Positions 1 to 9,900 of a stretch of DNA of 64,000 bases are shown piece after piece; the stretch's first letter is position 1; the number at the start of each line of letters is the position of its first letter. This DNA is from Conyzicola lurida (lineage in GTDB: Bacteria > Actinomycetota > Actinomycetes > Actinomycetales > Microbacteriaceae): contig NZ_JACHMJ010000001.1 in assembly GCF_014204935.1 (NCBI RefSeq), positions 744,001-808,000 of the forward strand. The letters run 5' to 3'. The notes below the pieces were generated by a model. It made no database searches. It was not told where the DNA came from and was given only the letters and a program-made list of their open reading frames with translations. Made by a program: the position numbers and the translations under genes.

Positions 1-329
1 ACGACGTGGTGCGCGACTTCGTGCTCACCCAGAACCCGACGAAACTCAGCCAGGCCGCGCTCGAGACCCTCGCCGTGATCGCCTACAAGCAGCCGATCAG
101 CCGCGGCGCGGTGGCCTCCATCCGCGCCGTGAACGTCGACTCCGTCGTGCGCACGCTGCTCGGCCGCGGGCTCATCACCGAAAGCTTCACCGACAGTGAG
201 ACCGGTGCAATTCACTACGCCACAACCGACCTGATGCTCAGCCAGCTCGGAATCAACAGCATCGACGAACTGCCGCACCTCTCGCCGCTGCTCGCCGATG
301 GATCGGACGGATTCGATGAACGACCATAG
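1..329 (+). CDS. scpB: Segregation and condensation protein ScpB, C-terminal part
   Basis: The reading frame is open from the left edge, so the N-terminus lies outside the window; in-frame codons begin at base 3. The visible part is the second winged-helix domain of ScpB, with the family hallmark LETLAVIAYKQPISR and a following VVRTLLGRGLI segment. ScpB dimers bind the kleisin ScpA and regulate the SMC condensin during chromosome segregation. The acidic, poorly conserved tail ends in DGFDERP. The gene overlaps the next one (rluB) by 14 bases, which fits the common actinobacterial order scpA-scpB-rluB-tyrA-cmk-der. Identification is secure from the helix motif and the context. Confidence 0.93.
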   Translation, partial: DVVRDFVLTQNPTKLSQAALETLAVIAYKQPISRGAVASIRAVNVDSVVRTLLGRGLITESFTDSETGAIHYATTDLMLSQLGINSIDELPHLSPLLADGSDGFDERP

Positions 330-1134
330 CCCCGCCACCGACAGCTACAGCAACCCCGAGGGCGAGCGCCTGCAGAAAGTCATGGCCGCCGCGGGCGTCG
401 CCTCGCGCCGCGTCTGCGAAGACCTCATCGCCGCCGGCCGCGTCGCGGTCAACGGCGTGCGCGTCGAGGAGCCCGGCCGCCGCGTGCTGCCCACCGACCT
501 CGTGTCGGTCGACGGCAAGGCCATCCAGCTCGACACCACGAAGCTGTACATCATGCTCAACAAGCCGGTCGGCATCGTGTCGTCGCTCAACGACGACCGC
601 GGACGCCCCGACCTGCGCCGCTACACGAGCATGTTCGACGAGCGCCTGTTCAACGTCGGCCGCCTCGACGCGCAGACGTCGGGCCTGCTGCTGCTGACCA
701 ACGACGGCGAGCTCGCGCACATCCTCGCGCACCCCTCGTTCGGCGTGCTCAAGACCTACATCGCCAAGGTCGAGGGCGTCGTCAACCAGCACACGATCAA
801 CAAGCTGGTCGGCGGCATCGAGCTCGAAGACGGGCTGATCGAGGCCGACAAGGCCCGCATCATCGGCACCCCCTCGAACGACGAGACCGTCGTCGAGGTG
901 ACGCTGCACTCGGGACGCAACCGCATCGTGCGCCGCATGCTCGAAGAGGTCGGCCACCCGGTGATCGACCTCGTGCGCCGCCAGTTCGGACCCCTGCACC
1001 TCGGCAGCCTCGCCCCCGACGCCATGCGCGACCTCACCAAGGAAGAAGTGGGCGAGCTGCTCACCATCTCCCGCGGCGGCAAGGTTTCCGCAGCGTCCGA
1101 CGGTGAGACGGAGAAAGACGACAGCGATGACTGA
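316..1134 (+). CDS. rluB: Pseudouridine synthase, RsuA/RluB family
   Basis: A 272-residue protein with an N-terminal S4 RNA-binding domain (about residues 10-60, starting GERLQKVMAAAGVASRR) and a C-terminal RsuA/RluB/RluE catalytic domain. The catalytic aspartate is in GRLDAQTSGLLLL at about residue 118. The family isomerises uridine to pseudouridine in rRNA; the RluB subgroup modifies 23S rRNA near the peptidyl transferase centre. The C-terminal tail is acidic and serine-rich. An ATG at 298 is also in frame, but 316 gives less overlap with scpB and has a GGA a few bases upstream. The stop overlaps the tyrA start. RluB rather than another family member is inferred from context. Confidence 0.9.
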   Translation: MNDHSPATDSYSNPEGERLQKVMAAAGVASRRVCEDLIAAGRVAVNGVRVEEPGRRVLPTDLVSVDGKAIQLDTTKLYIMLNKPVGIVSSLNDDRGRPDLRRYTSMFDERLFNVGRLDAQTSGLLLLTNDGELAHILAHPSFGVLKTYIAKVEGVVNQHTINKLVGGIELEDGLIEADKARIIGTPSNDETVVEVTLHSGRNRIVRRMLEEVGHPVIDLVRRQFGPLHLGSLAPDAMRDLTKEEVGELLTISRGGKVSAASDGETEKDDSDD

Positions 1135-2218
1135 CCGGCGTCTCGCCGGCCCCGTGCGCATCGTCGGTACCGGCCTGCTCGGCACCAGCATCGCCCTCGC
1201 GCTCCGTGCGCGCGGCGTCGACGTGGCGCTCGCCGACATCTCGCCGTCGAGCCTCGCGCTCGCCATCGACTACGGCGCCGGCCGGGCTGCCCAGCCCGAC
1301 GACACCCCCGAGCTGATCGTCGTCTGCGTGCCGCCGGACGTCGTCGCCCGCATCGCCGCGCAAGAACTCCGCGAGTTCCCGAACGCGCTCGTCACCGACG
1401 TGGCGAGCGTCAAGGTCGCGCCCCTGCGCGAGCTGATCGAGCTCGGCGCCGACGTCTCCCGGTACATCGGCTCGCACCCCATGGCCGGCCGCGAACGCAG
1501 CGGCGCCATCGCGGCGCGCGCCGACCTGTTCATCGGACGCCCCTGGGTGATCGCGGGCCACGACGGCATCAGCTACGGCCGCGCCGCCCAGGTGGAACAG
1601 CTCGCCCTCGACCTCGGCGCCATCCCGATCGAGATGACCGCGGAGGATCACGACCGCAACGTCGCCCTCGTCTCGCACACCCCACAGGTGATCTCCTCTC
1701 TGCTCGCCGCCAGACTGACCGATGCCACCGACGCGGCCACGTCGCTTGCCGGACAGGGACTGCGCGACACCACGCGCATCGCCGCCAGCGACCCCGAACT
1801 CTGGGTACAGATCCTGCGCGCCAACGCCCCCGAGATCACCGGCATCCTGCGCGCGTACCGTGACGACCTCGACCGGGCTATCAGTACACTCGAGGCCCCG
1901 GATGTCGCTGGTGCACGCCGCGCCCTCGCCGAACTCATCGCGGGTGGCAACACCGGCGTCGCCCGCCTGCCCGGCAAGCACGGCCAGGCCAAACACTTCA
2001 GCCGGCTCGTCGTCCTCGTGGACGACAAGCCGGGAGAACTCGCCCGACTGCTCACCGAAATCGGCGAGCTCGGCGTCAACATGGAAGACCTCCGGCTCGA
2101 ACACTCGCCAGGCGCCCAGATCGGCCTCGCGGAAATCTCCGTGCTGCCGGCCGTGGAGACGCGACTGGTGAGCGAACTCGAGTCGCGGGGCTGGAAAATC
2201 TCGGAGGCACTCGCGTGA
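1127..2218 (+). CDS. tyrA: Prephenate dehydrogenase with C-terminal ACT domain
   Basis: A 363-residue TyrA-type enzyme that oxidatively decarboxylates prephenate to 4-hydroxyphenylpyruvate with NAD(P)+ in tyrosine synthesis. The Rossmann motif GTGLLGTS sits at residues 14-21. The conserved [11 protein letters not shown] segment carries the catalytic histidine at about residue 117. A second helical domain ([15 protein letters not shown]) builds the dimer interface. From about residue 285 an ACT domain ([16 protein letters not shown]) is present, a typical amino-acid-sensing regulatory module, so feedback by tyrosine is likely. The start ATG at 1127 overlaps the rluB stop; an upstream in-frame start at 1103 would lie deep inside rluB and is disfavoured. 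The stop overlaps cmk by 4 bases. Confidence 0.93.
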   Translation: MTDRRLAGPVRIVGTGLLGTSIALALRARGVDVALADISPSSLALAIDYGAGRAAQPDDTPELIVVCVPPDVVARIAAQELREFPNALVTDVASVKVAPLRELIELGADVSRYIGSHPMAGRERSGAIAARADLFIGRPWVIAGHDGISYGRAAQVEQLALDLGAIPIEMTAEDHDRNVALVSHTPQVISSLLAARLTDATDAATSLAGQGLRDTTRIAASDPELWVQILRANAPEITGILRAYRDDLDRAISTLEAPDVAGARRALAELIAGGNTGVARLPGKHGQAKHFSRLVVLVDDKPGELARLLTEIGELGVNMEDLRLEHSPGAQIGLAEISVLPAVETRLVSELESRGWKISEALA

Positions 2219-2880
2219 ACGCGACGACAGTTGTAGCAATCGACGGACCCGCCGGCAGCGGCAAGTCCAGTGTGAGCCGGGCCGCCGCGCGCGCCCTCGG
2301 ATTCTCGTACCAGGACACCGGGGCCGCCTACCGCGCCCTCGCCTGGACCGCGCTCGACCGCGAGGTCGACACCGAGAACCCCGCCGAGCTGGTCGCCCTG
2401 CTCGCCGACTTTCCCTACTCGATCGGCATCCACCCCGACGACTACTTCGTGCGGGTCGGGGCGGTCGACGTCACCGAGGCGATCCGCGAGCCGCGCGTCA
2501 CCGCCGTGGTCAGTGCCGTGGCCCGGGTGCCCGAGGTGCGCAGCTTCCTCGTGGAACTCTTCCGCAGCGTCATCCGCTCGACCGACCGCCCGGGAATCAT
2601 CGTCGAGGGCCGGGACATCACCACCGTCGTCGCGCCGGATGCTAACGCAAGAATTCTGCTCACGGCGACCGAAGAGGCTAGAATGGCTAGGCGTTCAGCC
2701 GAACTCTCCACAGAGTCGGCCGCGAAGACCGCGCAGCAGCTCAGCTCGCGCGATGCCCAGGACTCCAAGGTCGTCGACTTCATGAACGCCGCCGATGGCG
2801 TTGTGACCATCGATTCAACCGAACTCGACTTCGACCAGACCGTTCAAGCGGTCGTAGATCTCGTGCGCACCAGTGACTGA
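2215..2880 (+). CDS. cmk: Cytidylate kinase
   Basis: A 221-residue nucleoside monophosphate kinase that phosphorylates CMP and dCMP with ATP. The P-loop [11 protein letters not shown] lies at about residues 9-19, followed by [14 protein letters not shown], the CMP-kinase signature. [12 protein letters not shown] and a C-terminal LID region with the conserved arginine and DSKV segment (RDAQDSKVV) complete the family pattern. Length matches bacterial Cmk. The GTG start at 2215 shares GTGA with the tyrA stop. The next gene, der, starts 15 bases after the stop, which is the usual cmk-der pairing. Confidence 0.95.
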   Translation: MNATTVVAIDGPAGSGKSSVSRAAARALGFSYQDTGAAYRALAWTALDREVDTENPAELVALLADFPYSIGIHPDDYFVRVGAVDVTEAIREPRVTAVVSAVARVPEVRSFLVELFRSVIRSTDRPGIIVEGRDITTVVAPDANARILLTATEEARMARRSAELSTESAAKTAQQLSSRDAQDSKVVDFMNAADGVVTIDSTELDFDQTVQAVVDLVRTSD

Positions 2881-2895
2881 TTAAGGACGACCGAC

Positions 2896-4407
2896 ATGGC
2901 CGAACAAGACGACTATCCCGCGATCGACGGCGATCTCGCCGACCGCATCATCTCCCTCGACGACGCCGAAGCGGCCCAGCGTGCCGCGAGCCTCCGTGCC
3001 GGCCTCGTCGACTACGACCTCGACGAGGAAGACCTCGGTTTCCTCGACTCGCTGAGCGACGACCCCGACGCGATCACGTTCCTGCCCGCCCTGCCCGTTC
3101 TCGCGATCGTCGGTCGCCCGAACGTCGGCAAGTCGGCGCTCGTCAACCGCATCATCGGCCGCCGCGAGGCCGTCGTACAGGACACCCCCGGTGTCACGCG
3201 CGACCGCGTCAACTACAAGGCCGAGTGGGCCGGTCGGAACTTCACCATCGTCGACACCGGCGGCTGGGAGCCCGACGCCAAGGGCATCAACGCCTCCGTC
3301 GCCGCGCAGGCCGAAATCGCCGTCGACCTCGCCGACGCCGTGCTGTTCGTCGTGGACGCCACCGTCGGTGCGACCTCGACCGACGAGCACGTCGTGCGGA
3401 TGCTCCGCGGAACCAAGAAGCCCGTCATCCTCGTCGCCAACAAGGTCGACGACGTCCGCCAGGAGGCAGACGCCGCCGTGCTGTGGTCGCTCGGACTCGG
3501 CGAGCCGTGGGCCGTCTCGGCCGTGCACGGCCGCGGTGTCGCCGACCTGCTCGACAAGGTGCTCACCGTGCTGCCCGAGGTCTCGGCCGTCGCGAAGGAA
3601 GAGGTCGGCGGACCCCGCCGCGTCGCCATCATCGGCCGTCCGAACGTGGGCAAGTCCAGTCTCCTGAACAAGACCGCGGGCGAAGAGCGCGTCGTCGTCA
3701 ACGACCTCGCAGGCACGACCCGCGACCCGGTCGACGAGCAGGTAGAGATCGCAGGCAAGTTCTGGCGCTTCGTCGACACCGCCGGTATCCGCCGTCGCGT
3801 GCACCTCGCCCAGGGCGCCGACTTCTACGCCACCCTCCGCACCAGCGCGGCGCTGGAAAAGGCCGAGGTCGCCATCGTCGTGATGGACGTCTCCGAGCCG
3901 ATCAGCGTGCAGGACCTCAAGATCGTCGACCTGGTCCTCGAGTCGGGCCGCGCGCTCGTGCTCGCGTTCAACAAGTGGGACATCCTGGACGACGAGCGTC
4001 GCGAGATGCTCGAGCGCGAGATCGAGCAGGACCTCAGCCACGTCGCCTGGGCTCCCCGCGTCAACATCTCGGCCAAGACGGGCCGTCACATGGAGAAGCT
4101 GGTTCCCGCTCTGGAGACCGCTCTCGAGTCGTGGGACACCCGTATCCAGACCGGAAAGTTCAACGCCCTGCTCGCCGAGCTCACGGCGGAGCACCCGCAC
4201 CCCGTGCGCGGGGGCAAGCAGCCGCGCATCCTGTTCGGCACCCAGGCCGCGTCGCGACCGCCGACGTTCGTGCTGTTCACGACCGGCTTCCTCGACCCGC
4301 AGTACCGTCGATTCATCACGCGCCGTCTGCGCGAGATCTTCGGCTTCGAGGGCAGCCCGATCAACGTGAACATGCGCGTGCGCGAGAAGCGTCAGCGCCG
4401 CTCGTAG
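2896..4407 (+). CDS. der: Ribosome biogenesis GTPase Der (EngA)
   Basis: A 503-residue double GTPase. An acidic N-terminal extension of about 65 residues precedes G domain 1 (VGRPNVGKS, lysine at about residue 79; DTGGWEPD as G3; NKVD as G4). G domain 2 follows ([10 protein letters not shown], lysine at about 253; [12 protein letters not shown]). The last 120 residues form the KH-like domain, ending in a basic KRQRRS tail. Der acts in 50S subunit assembly. The N-terminal extension is typical of actinobacterial Der. The stop is followed within 10 bases by the long palindrome at 4417-4477 and by a convergent exonuclease gene, so der ends the operon. Confidence 0.96.
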   Translation: MAEQDDYPAIDGDLADRIISLDDAEAAQRAASLRAGLVDYDLDEEDLGFLDSLSDDPDAITFLPALPVLAIVGRPNVGKSALVNRIIGRREAVVQDTPGVTRDRVNYKAEWAGRNFTIVDTGGWEPDAKGINASVAAQAEIAVDLADAVLFVVDATVGATSTDEHVVRMLRGTKKPVILVANKVDDVRQEADAAVLWSLGLGEPWAVSAVHGRGVADLLDKVLTVLPEVSAVAKEEVGGPRRVAIIGRPNVGKSSLLNKTAGEERVVVNDLAGTTRDPVDEQVEIAGKFWRFVDTAGIRRRVHLAQGADFYATLRTSAALEKAEVAIVVMDVSEPISVQDLKIVDLVLESGRALVLAFNKWDILDDERREMLEREIEQDLSHVAWAPRVNISAKTGRHMEKLVPALETALESWDTRIQTGKFNALLAELTAEHPHPVRGGKQPRILFGTQAASRPPTFVLFTTGFLDPQYRRFITRRLREIFGFEGSPINVNMRVREKRQRRS

Positions 4408-4416
4408 CGTCCAGGT

Positions 4417-4477
4417 GGATTGAGCCTGTCGAAATCCCTCGTCCTCCGACGGCAGGGGATTTCGACAGGCTCAGTCC
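4417..4477. repeat. REP-like palindrome, copy 1, between convergent genes
   Basis: The left arm (4417-4438) and right arm (4456-4477) pair over 22 bases with one G-U pair, around a 17-base loop. The arms contain the core GAGCCTGTCGAAA and its complement. The same core recurs at 39452-39497 and 51313-51372. It lies between the stops of der (+) and the exonuclease (-), just touching the latter's 3' flank. It probably acts as a bidirectional transcription terminator or belongs to a REP/RAYT-type family; no transposase is visible here. Confidence 0.85.
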
Positions 4478-4480
4478 GCG

Positions 4481-5065
4481 TTAACCGGCCAGCGCCACCG
4501 CGCCGATGCGCCCGAGCTTCGTTCCGGTGAGCGCTACGAGGTGCTCGAGGTCGAGGGCTTCGTGCCGCTTCGCCGCGTGCACGATGATCGCCGCGCACGC
4601 CTCGGCGTCGGCGAGGGCGTCGTGGTGCGCGAAGTCCTCGAAGCCCGCCGCCATGGCCGCGACCGGCAGCTTGTACGAGTCGAGCGTGTAGGTCTTGCGG
4701 GCGATCTGCAGGCTGCACGCGTACCCGAAGCTCGGCGTCTCGACGAAGCTCGCGACGCAGCCCCCGGTGATCACTCCCATGTCGAAACCAGCGTTGTGCG
4801 CCACCAGGTGGTCGCCGTCGACGAACGCCACGAGATCGGGCAGCTGCTCGCGCCACAGCGGGGCGTCGGCGATGTCCGCCTCGACGATGCCGTGGATGCG
4901 GGTGTTCCACTCGTTGAAGTAGTCGTGCCCCAGAGGCGGCCGGATGAACCAGCCCGCCCGGTCGACGACGCGGCCGTCGACCACCTTCACCATGCCCACC
5001 GAGCAGGCGCTCGCACTGGAGGAGTTCGCGGTCTCGAAGTCGATGGCGGTGAAGTTGACGGGCAT
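4481..5065 (-). CDS. DEDDh-type 3'-5' exonuclease (DnaQ-like)
   Basis: A 194-residue stand-alone exonuclease of the DNA polymerase III epsilon superfamily. Exo I is TAIDFETAN with D9 and E11; Exo II is AHNAGFDMGV with D95; Exo III is HHDALADAEA with H148 and D153, so all four metal ligands and the general-base histidine are visible. It is too short to carry a polymerase-binding tail and is not linked to a dnaE gene, so it is probably a repair or nucleotide-clearing exonuclease rather than the replicative proofreader. It converges on der across the palindrome. The upstream gap to the CPBP gene is 131 bases. Confidence 0.88.
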   Translation of the reverse strand: MPVNFTAIDFETANSSSASACSVGMVKVVDGRVVDRAGWFIRPPLGHDYFNEWNTRIHGIVEADIADAPLWREQLPDLVAFVDGDHLVAHNAGFDMGVITGGCVASFVETPSFGYACSLQIARKTYTLDSYKLPVAAMAAGFEDFAHHDALADAEACAAIIVHAAKRHEALDLEHLVALTGTKLGRIGAVALAG

Positions 5066-5196
5066 GACCCGATGGTCTCACGCGCCTCCGACGCTCGGCC
5101 TGAGCCGTGCGGCGGTTCGCGCGCTCCCTCCGGCGGCGGAACGCTCTCGCCCGCGCGGGGGAGTGCGCCCGGGTCGCGAGTGTCTAGCGTGGAGTC

Positions 5197-6156
5197 ATGA
5201 CTTCCGCCGACGCGACCCCCGTGCACTACGACCACGCCCTCTACGGCCGTGGCGGGTGGTGGCGCGGCGCTGTCGCGATCGTGCTCTTCGTGATCGGGTA
5301 CTTCGCCCTGTCGCTGGTGCTCACCGGGGTGGCCCTCGCCGTCGATATCGCCTCGGGTGCGGCATCCGTCGACAACCTGGCCGCGGGCACCATCGCTCTC
5401 ACGCCGGTCGTGATGCTCGCCAACAACCTCAGTCTCGCCGCGCTCATCCCGCTCTCGTTGCTGTTGCAGCGGGTGTTTTTCGGCGTGAGCCCGCGCTGGA
5501 TCTTCTCGGTCGTCGGCCGATTCCGCTGGCGGTGGATGGCGCGGCTGGCGCTCATCCTGGTGCCGGTGTGGGTGGTCTACATCGGTGCCTCGTTCCTGCT
5601 CGAACCGGCCGGCGACATCAGCGTCGACGGCATGGTGCTCGCACTGCTCGCCGTGGTCGTGTTGACGACCCCGCTGCAGTCGGCGGGCGAGGAGTTCGGC
5701 GCGCGCGGTCTGATCCAACGGTCCGCGGGCTCCTGGTTCCGCCATCCGGGTGTCGCATTCGCCGTCTCGACGGTCGTCGCGAGCGCGCTGTTCACGCTCG
5801 CGCACTTCGCCGCCGACCCGTGGCTCATCGCCTACTACTTCGTGTTCGGCGTCTCCGCCTCGCTCGCCGCCCGGGGGACCGGCGGCCTCGAGGCGCCCGT
5901 GCTCGTGCACGTGCTCAACAACGTGCTGATCCTCGTGCCGGCCGTGCTGCTCGGGCAGCTCGACCAGGGCTTCGACCGCAGCGTCGGCACCGGCGGCCCG
6001 TTCATGCTGGTGCCGATGGCGGTCTGCCTGGCCGCCGCCGCGATTAGCACGTGGTGGGCGCGCCGCAACGGCGTGGCCGCGACCGGACGGCCCGCACCGC
6101 GGGTGGCGCCACGTCGTCCCACCGCGACCGTGCCGGAGGATTCGTCGGCGGCGTGA
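5197..6156 (+). CDS. CPBP-family intramembrane metalloprotease
   Basis: A 319-residue polytopic membrane protein with roughly eight hydrophobic segments. The three CPBP/Abi motifs are present: EE at residues 165-166 in SAGEEFGARGLIQ, FTLAHFAAD, and HVLNN. The family includes Rce1-type CAAX proteases and bacterial bacteriocin-immunity or processing proteins; the substrate here is unknown. The C-terminus is a proline-, arginine- and threonine-rich cytoplasmic tail. A TAGCGT hexamer ends 6 bases before the ATG, so the transcript may be leaderless. A second CPBP gene lies at 41596-42378. Confidence 0.87.
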   Translation: MTSADATPVHYDHALYGRGGWWRGAVAIVLFVIGYFALSLVLTGVALAVDIASGAASVDNLAAGTIALTPVVMLANNLSLAALIPLSLLLQRVFFGVSPRWIFSVVGRFRWRWMARLALILVPVWVVYIGASFLLEPAGDISVDGMVLALLAVVVLTTPLQSAGEEFGARGLIQRSAGSWFRHPGVAFAVSTVVASALFTLAHFAADPWLIAYYFVFGVSASLAARGTGGLEAPVLVHVLNNVLILVPAVLLGQLDQGFDRSVGTGGPFMLVPMAVCLAAAAISTWWARRNGVAATGRPAPRVAPRRPTATVPEDSSAA

Positions 6157-6202
6157 CGTCGCGCCGAGCGGCATCCGCCCTCTGACTCGGCAGTGGGAAC
6201 AG

Positions 6203-7405
6203 CTACGACGGCTCGGCGCGCGGCACCATCACGCGTGCCCGCCGGGTGGCAGCGTCGCCCTTTTTGCCCGCGCGTCGGGCGATCGCGCGGGCGTCGATGC
6301 CCAGCTGGCGGATGTTCCCCGTGAGCGGGTTCGAGTAACCGAGAAAGTAGAGACCGTCGAGACCCGGCGCCTGCTCGGCGGCGTTGACCGCCGGCCGGCC
6401 GTTCGGCGCCACGACACCGAGGTGCCCGACGAGCGAGTCCAGCCCACGCGTATACCCGGTGGCGACCACCACCGCGTCGGGGCGCAGCACCTCCCCGTCG
6501 GCGAGCCTCACGTCGTGGCCGTCGAACGAGGCGACGGCCGCGACCACGGTGACACGTCCCGCTCGCACCGCGGCGACGAGACCGACGTCGAGCAGCGGCG
6601 GCACGTCGTCGACCTTCAACCGCGTCACGACGCCGAGCGGTGCGGCAGGCAGCCCGAACCGGGAGAGGTCGCCCACCGAGATGCGACGCACGACGCGTCC
6701 GACCCCGTCGCCGACCCACGCCGGGAACGGCGACATCAGGATTGCGAGCAATTGCGACGGGATGCCGGCGACCTGGCGTCGCACGATGTTCGGCGGCGTG
6801 CGCACGGCCAGCCACACCCGTTTTCCCGCTTCCGCGAGGTCGGCCGCGATCTCCGCGCCGCTGTTGCCGGGGCCGACGACCAGCACGGAATCGGCGGCGA
6901 GATCGGCCGGGTTGCGGTAGTCGCTCGAGTGCATGATCCGGCCCTCGAATCTCTCGCGGCCGGGCCAGTCGGGCAGCACCGGCGTGTGGTTGTAGCCGGT
7001 CGCGATGACGACGATCGGGGTGACGATCGTCTGCCCGCGGCATCCGATTCTCCACAGCCCGTCGGCGAGACGGTCGACGGATGTCACGGGGGAGGAGAGG
7101 TGCACGTCGAGGCCGTGGCGCTCGGCGTACGCGCGCAGGTAGGAGCGGAAATCGTCCCTGGCCACCCAGCGCCCGCTCGACCGCGGGATCGGCATACCCG
7201 GCAGCGCGCTCAGGGCGCGTGCCGTGTGCAGGTGCAGCCGGTCGTAGTGGTGCGCCCAGCTCGAGCCGATCTCGCCGGCCGAGTCGATCACCAGGGCGTG
7301 AATACCCACCCGGCCCAGTTCGGCGGCCGCCGCGAGACCGGCGGGACCGGCCCCCACGACGACGGCGGGGGCGGTGTCGGGAAGTGCTCGAGCGTCGTTG
7401 CTCAC
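6203..7405 (-). CDS. Flavin-containing monooxygenase-like NAD(P)/FAD oxidoreductase
   Basis: A 400-residue flavoprotein of the FMO/YUCCA-like group. The FAD-binding motif VVVGAGPAGLAAA is at about residues 15-27, and a second Rossmann motif for NADPH, VLVVGPGNSGAEIA, lies near residue 165. The linker VVIATGYNHTPVLPDW and the C-terminal VVVATGYTRGLDSL are the ATG motifs of this fold. It probably oxygenates a small N- or S-containing or ketone substrate; which one cannot be told. The start is the GTG at 7405, preceded by a good GAGGAGA ribosome site; a GTG at 7441 lacks one. It is divergent from ychF with about 100 bases between starts. Confidence 0.85.
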   Translation of the reverse strand: MSNDARALPDTAPAVVVGAGPAGLAAAAELGRVGIHALVIDSAGEIGSSWAHHYDRLHLHTARALSALPGMPIPRSSGRWVARDDFRSYLRAYAERHGLDVHLSSPVTSVDRLADGLWRIGCRGQTIVTPIVVIATGYNHTPVLPDWPGRERFEGRIMHSSDYRNPADLAADSVLVVGPGNSGAEIAADLAEAGKRVWLAVRTPPNIVRRQVAGIPSQLLAILMSPFPAWVGDGVGRVVRRISVGDLSRFGLPAAPLGVVTRLKVDDVPPLLDVGLVAAVRAGRVTVVAAVASFDGHDVRLADGEVLRPDAVVVATGYTRGLDSLVGHLGVVAPNGRPAVNAAEQAPGLDGLYFLGYSNPLTGNIRQLGIDARAIARRAGKKGDAATRRARVMVPRAEPS

Positions 7406-7507
7406 AACTGTCTCCTCGGTGCTGACGTGTCGTTCGAGCACGACTTTAGCCCTCGGAATTCGCCCGCGGCAGGTCGGATGCCCCCGCGCCCGGTACCCTT
7501 GACTCTC

Positions 7508-8584
7508 GTGGCTCTCACTATTGCAATCGTCGGACTCCCCAATGTGGGTAAGTCAACCCTGTTCAACGCTCTGACCAAGAGCTCGGTGCTCGCCGCGAAC
7601 TACCCGTTCGCGACCATCGAACCCAACACGGGTATCGTGAGCCTGCCCGACGCGCGCCTCGCCGTGCTCGCCGGGATCTTCGGCAGCGAGAAGATCCTGC
7701 CGGCCGCCGTGTCGTTCGTCGACATCGCCGGCATCGTCAAGGGCGCCTCCGTCGGTGAGGGTCTGGGCAACAAGTTCCTCGCCAACATCCGCGAGGCCGA
7801 CGCCATCGCGCAGGTCGTCCGCGGCTTCGAAGACCCCGACGTCGTGCACGTCGACGGCAAGGTCGACGCCGCCAGCGACATGGAGACCATCAACACCGAG
7901 CTGATCCTCGCCGACATGCAGACCCTCGAGAAGGCCGAAAGCCGCTACGAGAAGGAACTGCGCGCGAAGAAGATCACCCAGGCCACCGTCGACACCGCCG
8001 CGGCCGCCCTCGCCTGGCTCAACGAGGGCAAGCCGCTCTCGTCGAACACCAAGCTCGACCTGTCGCTGCTCGCCGAGTTGGGCCTGCTGACGGTCAAGCC
8101 GTTCATTTACGTCTTCAACGTGGATGAAGCGGTCCTCACCAGCGACGACAGAAAAGCCGCTCTCGCCGCACTCGTCGCCCCCGCGCACGCCGTCTTCCTC
8201 GACGCGAAGCTCGAGAGCGAGCTCATCGACCTCGACCCCGAAGACGCCGCCGAGCTGCTCGAGTCGACCGGCCAGGAGGAGAGCGGGCTCGACCAGCTCG
8301 CCCGCATCGGCTTCGACACCCTCGGCCTGCAGACCTACCTCACCGCCGGTCCGAAAGAGACCCGCGCCTGGACGATCCCGAAGGGTGCCAAGGCGCCCCA
8401 GGCCGCCGGCGTCATCCACACCGACTTCGAAAAGGGCTTCATCAAGGCCGAGATCATCGGCTTCGACGACCTCGTCGAGACCGGCTCGATCGCCGAGGCG
8501 CGCTCCAAGGGCAAGGCCCGCATCGAGGGCAAAGAGTATGTGATGCAGGATGGCGACGTCGTGGAGTTCCGCTTCAACAACTAG
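7508..8584 (+). CDS. ychF: Redox-regulated ATPase YchF (OLA1 family)
   Basis: A 358-residue TRAFAC-class P-loop protein, near the family's usual length of about 360. G1 is [11 protein letters not shown] (lysine 15); the ATP-specifying region reads NVDEAVLT rather than NKxD, as expected for Ych[21 protein letters not shown] is the switch region. A helical coiled-coil insert (about residues 135-190) and a C-terminal TGS domain ([18 protein letters not shown]) follow. YchF binds ribosomes and affects translation and stress responses. The GTG start is preceded by TACCCT 8 bases upstream and no ribosome site, suggesting a leaderless message. Confidence 0.95.
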   Translation: MALTIAIVGLPNVGKSTLFNALTKSSVLAANYPFATIEPNTGIVSLPDARLAVLAGIFGSEKILPAAVSFVDIAGIVKGASVGEGLGNKFLANIREADAIAQVVRGFEDPDVVHVDGKVDAASDMETINTELILADMQTLEKAESRYEKELRAKKITQATVDTAAAALAWLNEGKPLSSNTKLDLSLLAELGLLTVKPFIYVFNVDEAVLTSDDRKAALAALVAPAHAVFLDAKLESELIDLDPEDAAELLESTGQEESGLDQLARIGFDTLGLQTYLTAGPKETRAWTIPKGAKAPQAAGVIHTDFEKGFIKAEIIGFDDLVETGSIAEARSKGKARIEGKEYVMQDGDVVEFRFNN

Positions 8585-8686
8585 CGCCGCCGCGGCGGGC
8601 GCAGGCGGCCGTTTCCTGCTCGTGGGCGCTGTCAGGTGTGGTCGATAAACTTTCCACGACCCGCTTTACCGACCGAAGGAATCCCC

Positions 8687-9361
8687 ATGCCCGTCATCGC
8701 CATCATCGGAGCCGGACCCGGACTCGGGGCAGCAGTCGCGCGCAAATTCGGCAGCGAGGGCTTCTCCGTGGCGCTGATCTCCCGGGATCAGTCGAAGCTC
8801 GACGGCCTGGCCGCGGAACTCGAGGCGGGCGGCCTGACCGCGCGCGGCTACGCCGCCGACGTGCGCGAGCCGGCCGCGCTCGAGGACGCGCTCGCCCGAG
8901 CCGCGGCGGAACTGGGACCGATCACCGCTCTGCAGTACAGCCCGCTGCCGTCGCGCGACTACCTGAAGCCGGTGCTCGACCTGACTCCCGAGCTGGCGCT
9001 CGAGGCGCTGCGGTTCTCGGCGCTCGGTCTCATCCACGCGGTGCGCGCGGTACTGCCGGCCATGCGCGAGGCGGGCGACGGAAGCGTCATCCTCATCAAT
9101 GGAGGCACCTCGGTGAAGGCACGTGCCGGCTTCGCGGGAACCTCGGTCGCATTCCCCGCCGAGAGCGCCTATGGCGAGATGCTGCACGACGCGCTCGAAG
9201 ACGAGGGCGTCCGCGTGCGCCAGCTCGTCATCCCGGGCGGCATCCCGCAGCTCGACCTACCCAACGGCATCGACGACGTCGCCGCCCGCATCTGGGAGCT
9301 GCACGCGGAGCCGGGTGAGTTTCGCACGATGCTCATCCCGCTCGAGGACGGCAGGGAGTGA
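8687..9361 (+). CDS. Atypical short-chain dehydrogenase lacking the catalytic lysine
   Basis: A 224-residue Rossmann protein. The N-terminus VIAIIGAGPGLGAAVARKFG matches the cofactor-binding loop of SDRs. The expected YxxxK active site is altered: the only candidate reads AYGEML, with no lysine four residues on, so normal SDR chemistry is doubtful. It may bind NAD(P) as a sensor or use another mechanism. The start has GAAGGA 6 bases upstream. The stop shares GTGA with the GNAT gene that follows, so the two are translationally coupled. Confidence 0.75.
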   Translation: MPVIAIIGAGPGLGAAVARKFGSEGFSVALISRDQSKLDGLAAELEAGGLTARGYAADVREPAALEDALARAAAELGPITALQYSPLPSRDYLKPVLDLTPELALEALRFSALGLIHAVRAVLPAMREAGDGSVILINGGTSVKARAGFAGTSVAFPAESAYGEMLHDALEDEGVRVRQLVIPGGIPQLDLPNGIDDVAARIWELHAEPGEFRTMLIPLEDGRE

Positions 9362-9900
9362 CGGTCACCTTCGTGCCCGCCGACGTCGTCGGCGCCGACC
9401 GCGGCGAGTTCACGCGGTTCATGTCGCGTGACCGGTTCCCGTTCCACATGGTGGCGAGCCCGACCGAGGAGCAGGTGGCGCTCACCCTCGACGCCGGGCG
9501 CTACAAGTCGCGGGCGCCGTTCTGGGTCGAGGAGACCGAACACGGGCGCATCGGCGTCGCCGTGCTCGACGGGCTCCGCAGCGCGACCCTGTCGTTCGAC
9601 CTGCGCCTCACGACCCGCTACCGGGCGCGCGGTCTCGGTGTGCCGATCGTGCGGGCGCTGACCACCCTCGCGTTCGAGGCGTACCCGCGGGCGACCCGGC
9701 TCGAGGGCGAGACGCGGGAAGACCACACGGCCATGCGGAAGACCTTCGTGCGTTCCGGCTTCGTCAAGGAAGCCCACCGCCGTGACGCGTGGCCGGTCGA
9801 CGGTGGACCGGCGCTCGCCTCCGTCACCTACGCGATCCTCCGCCGCGACTGGGAGACCGGCACCACGACCGAAATCGTTTGGGACGATCTGGCCGTCTAA
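9358..9900 (+). CDS. GNAT-family N-acetyltransferase
   Basis: A 180-residue protein with the GNAT pattern in the middle: RLTTRYRARGLGVPIVRAL resembles the R/Q-x-x-G-x-G/A acetyl-CoA loop, and MRKTFVRSGFVKEAHRRDAW resembles motif B. It most likely transfers an acetyl group to an amine; the substrate is unknown. It begins with GTG inside the stop of the SDR-like gene and its stop overlaps the convergent universal stress gene by 4 bases. Motif match is moderate, so the family call is reasonable but not certain. Confidence 0.7.
   Translation: MTVTFVPADVVGADRGEFTRFMSRDRFPFHMVASPTEEQVALTLDAGRYKSRAPFWVEETEHGRIGVAVLDGLRSATLSFDLRLTTRYRARGLGVPIVRALTTLAFEAYPRATRLEGETREDHTAMRKTFVRSGFVKEAHRRDAWPVDGGPALASVTYAILRRDWETGTTTEIVWDDLAV

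Noticed and set aside
7406-7441. Longer start for the flavin monooxygenase at 7441
   Set aside because: No ribosome site before it, whereas GAGGAGA precedes the GTG at 7405.
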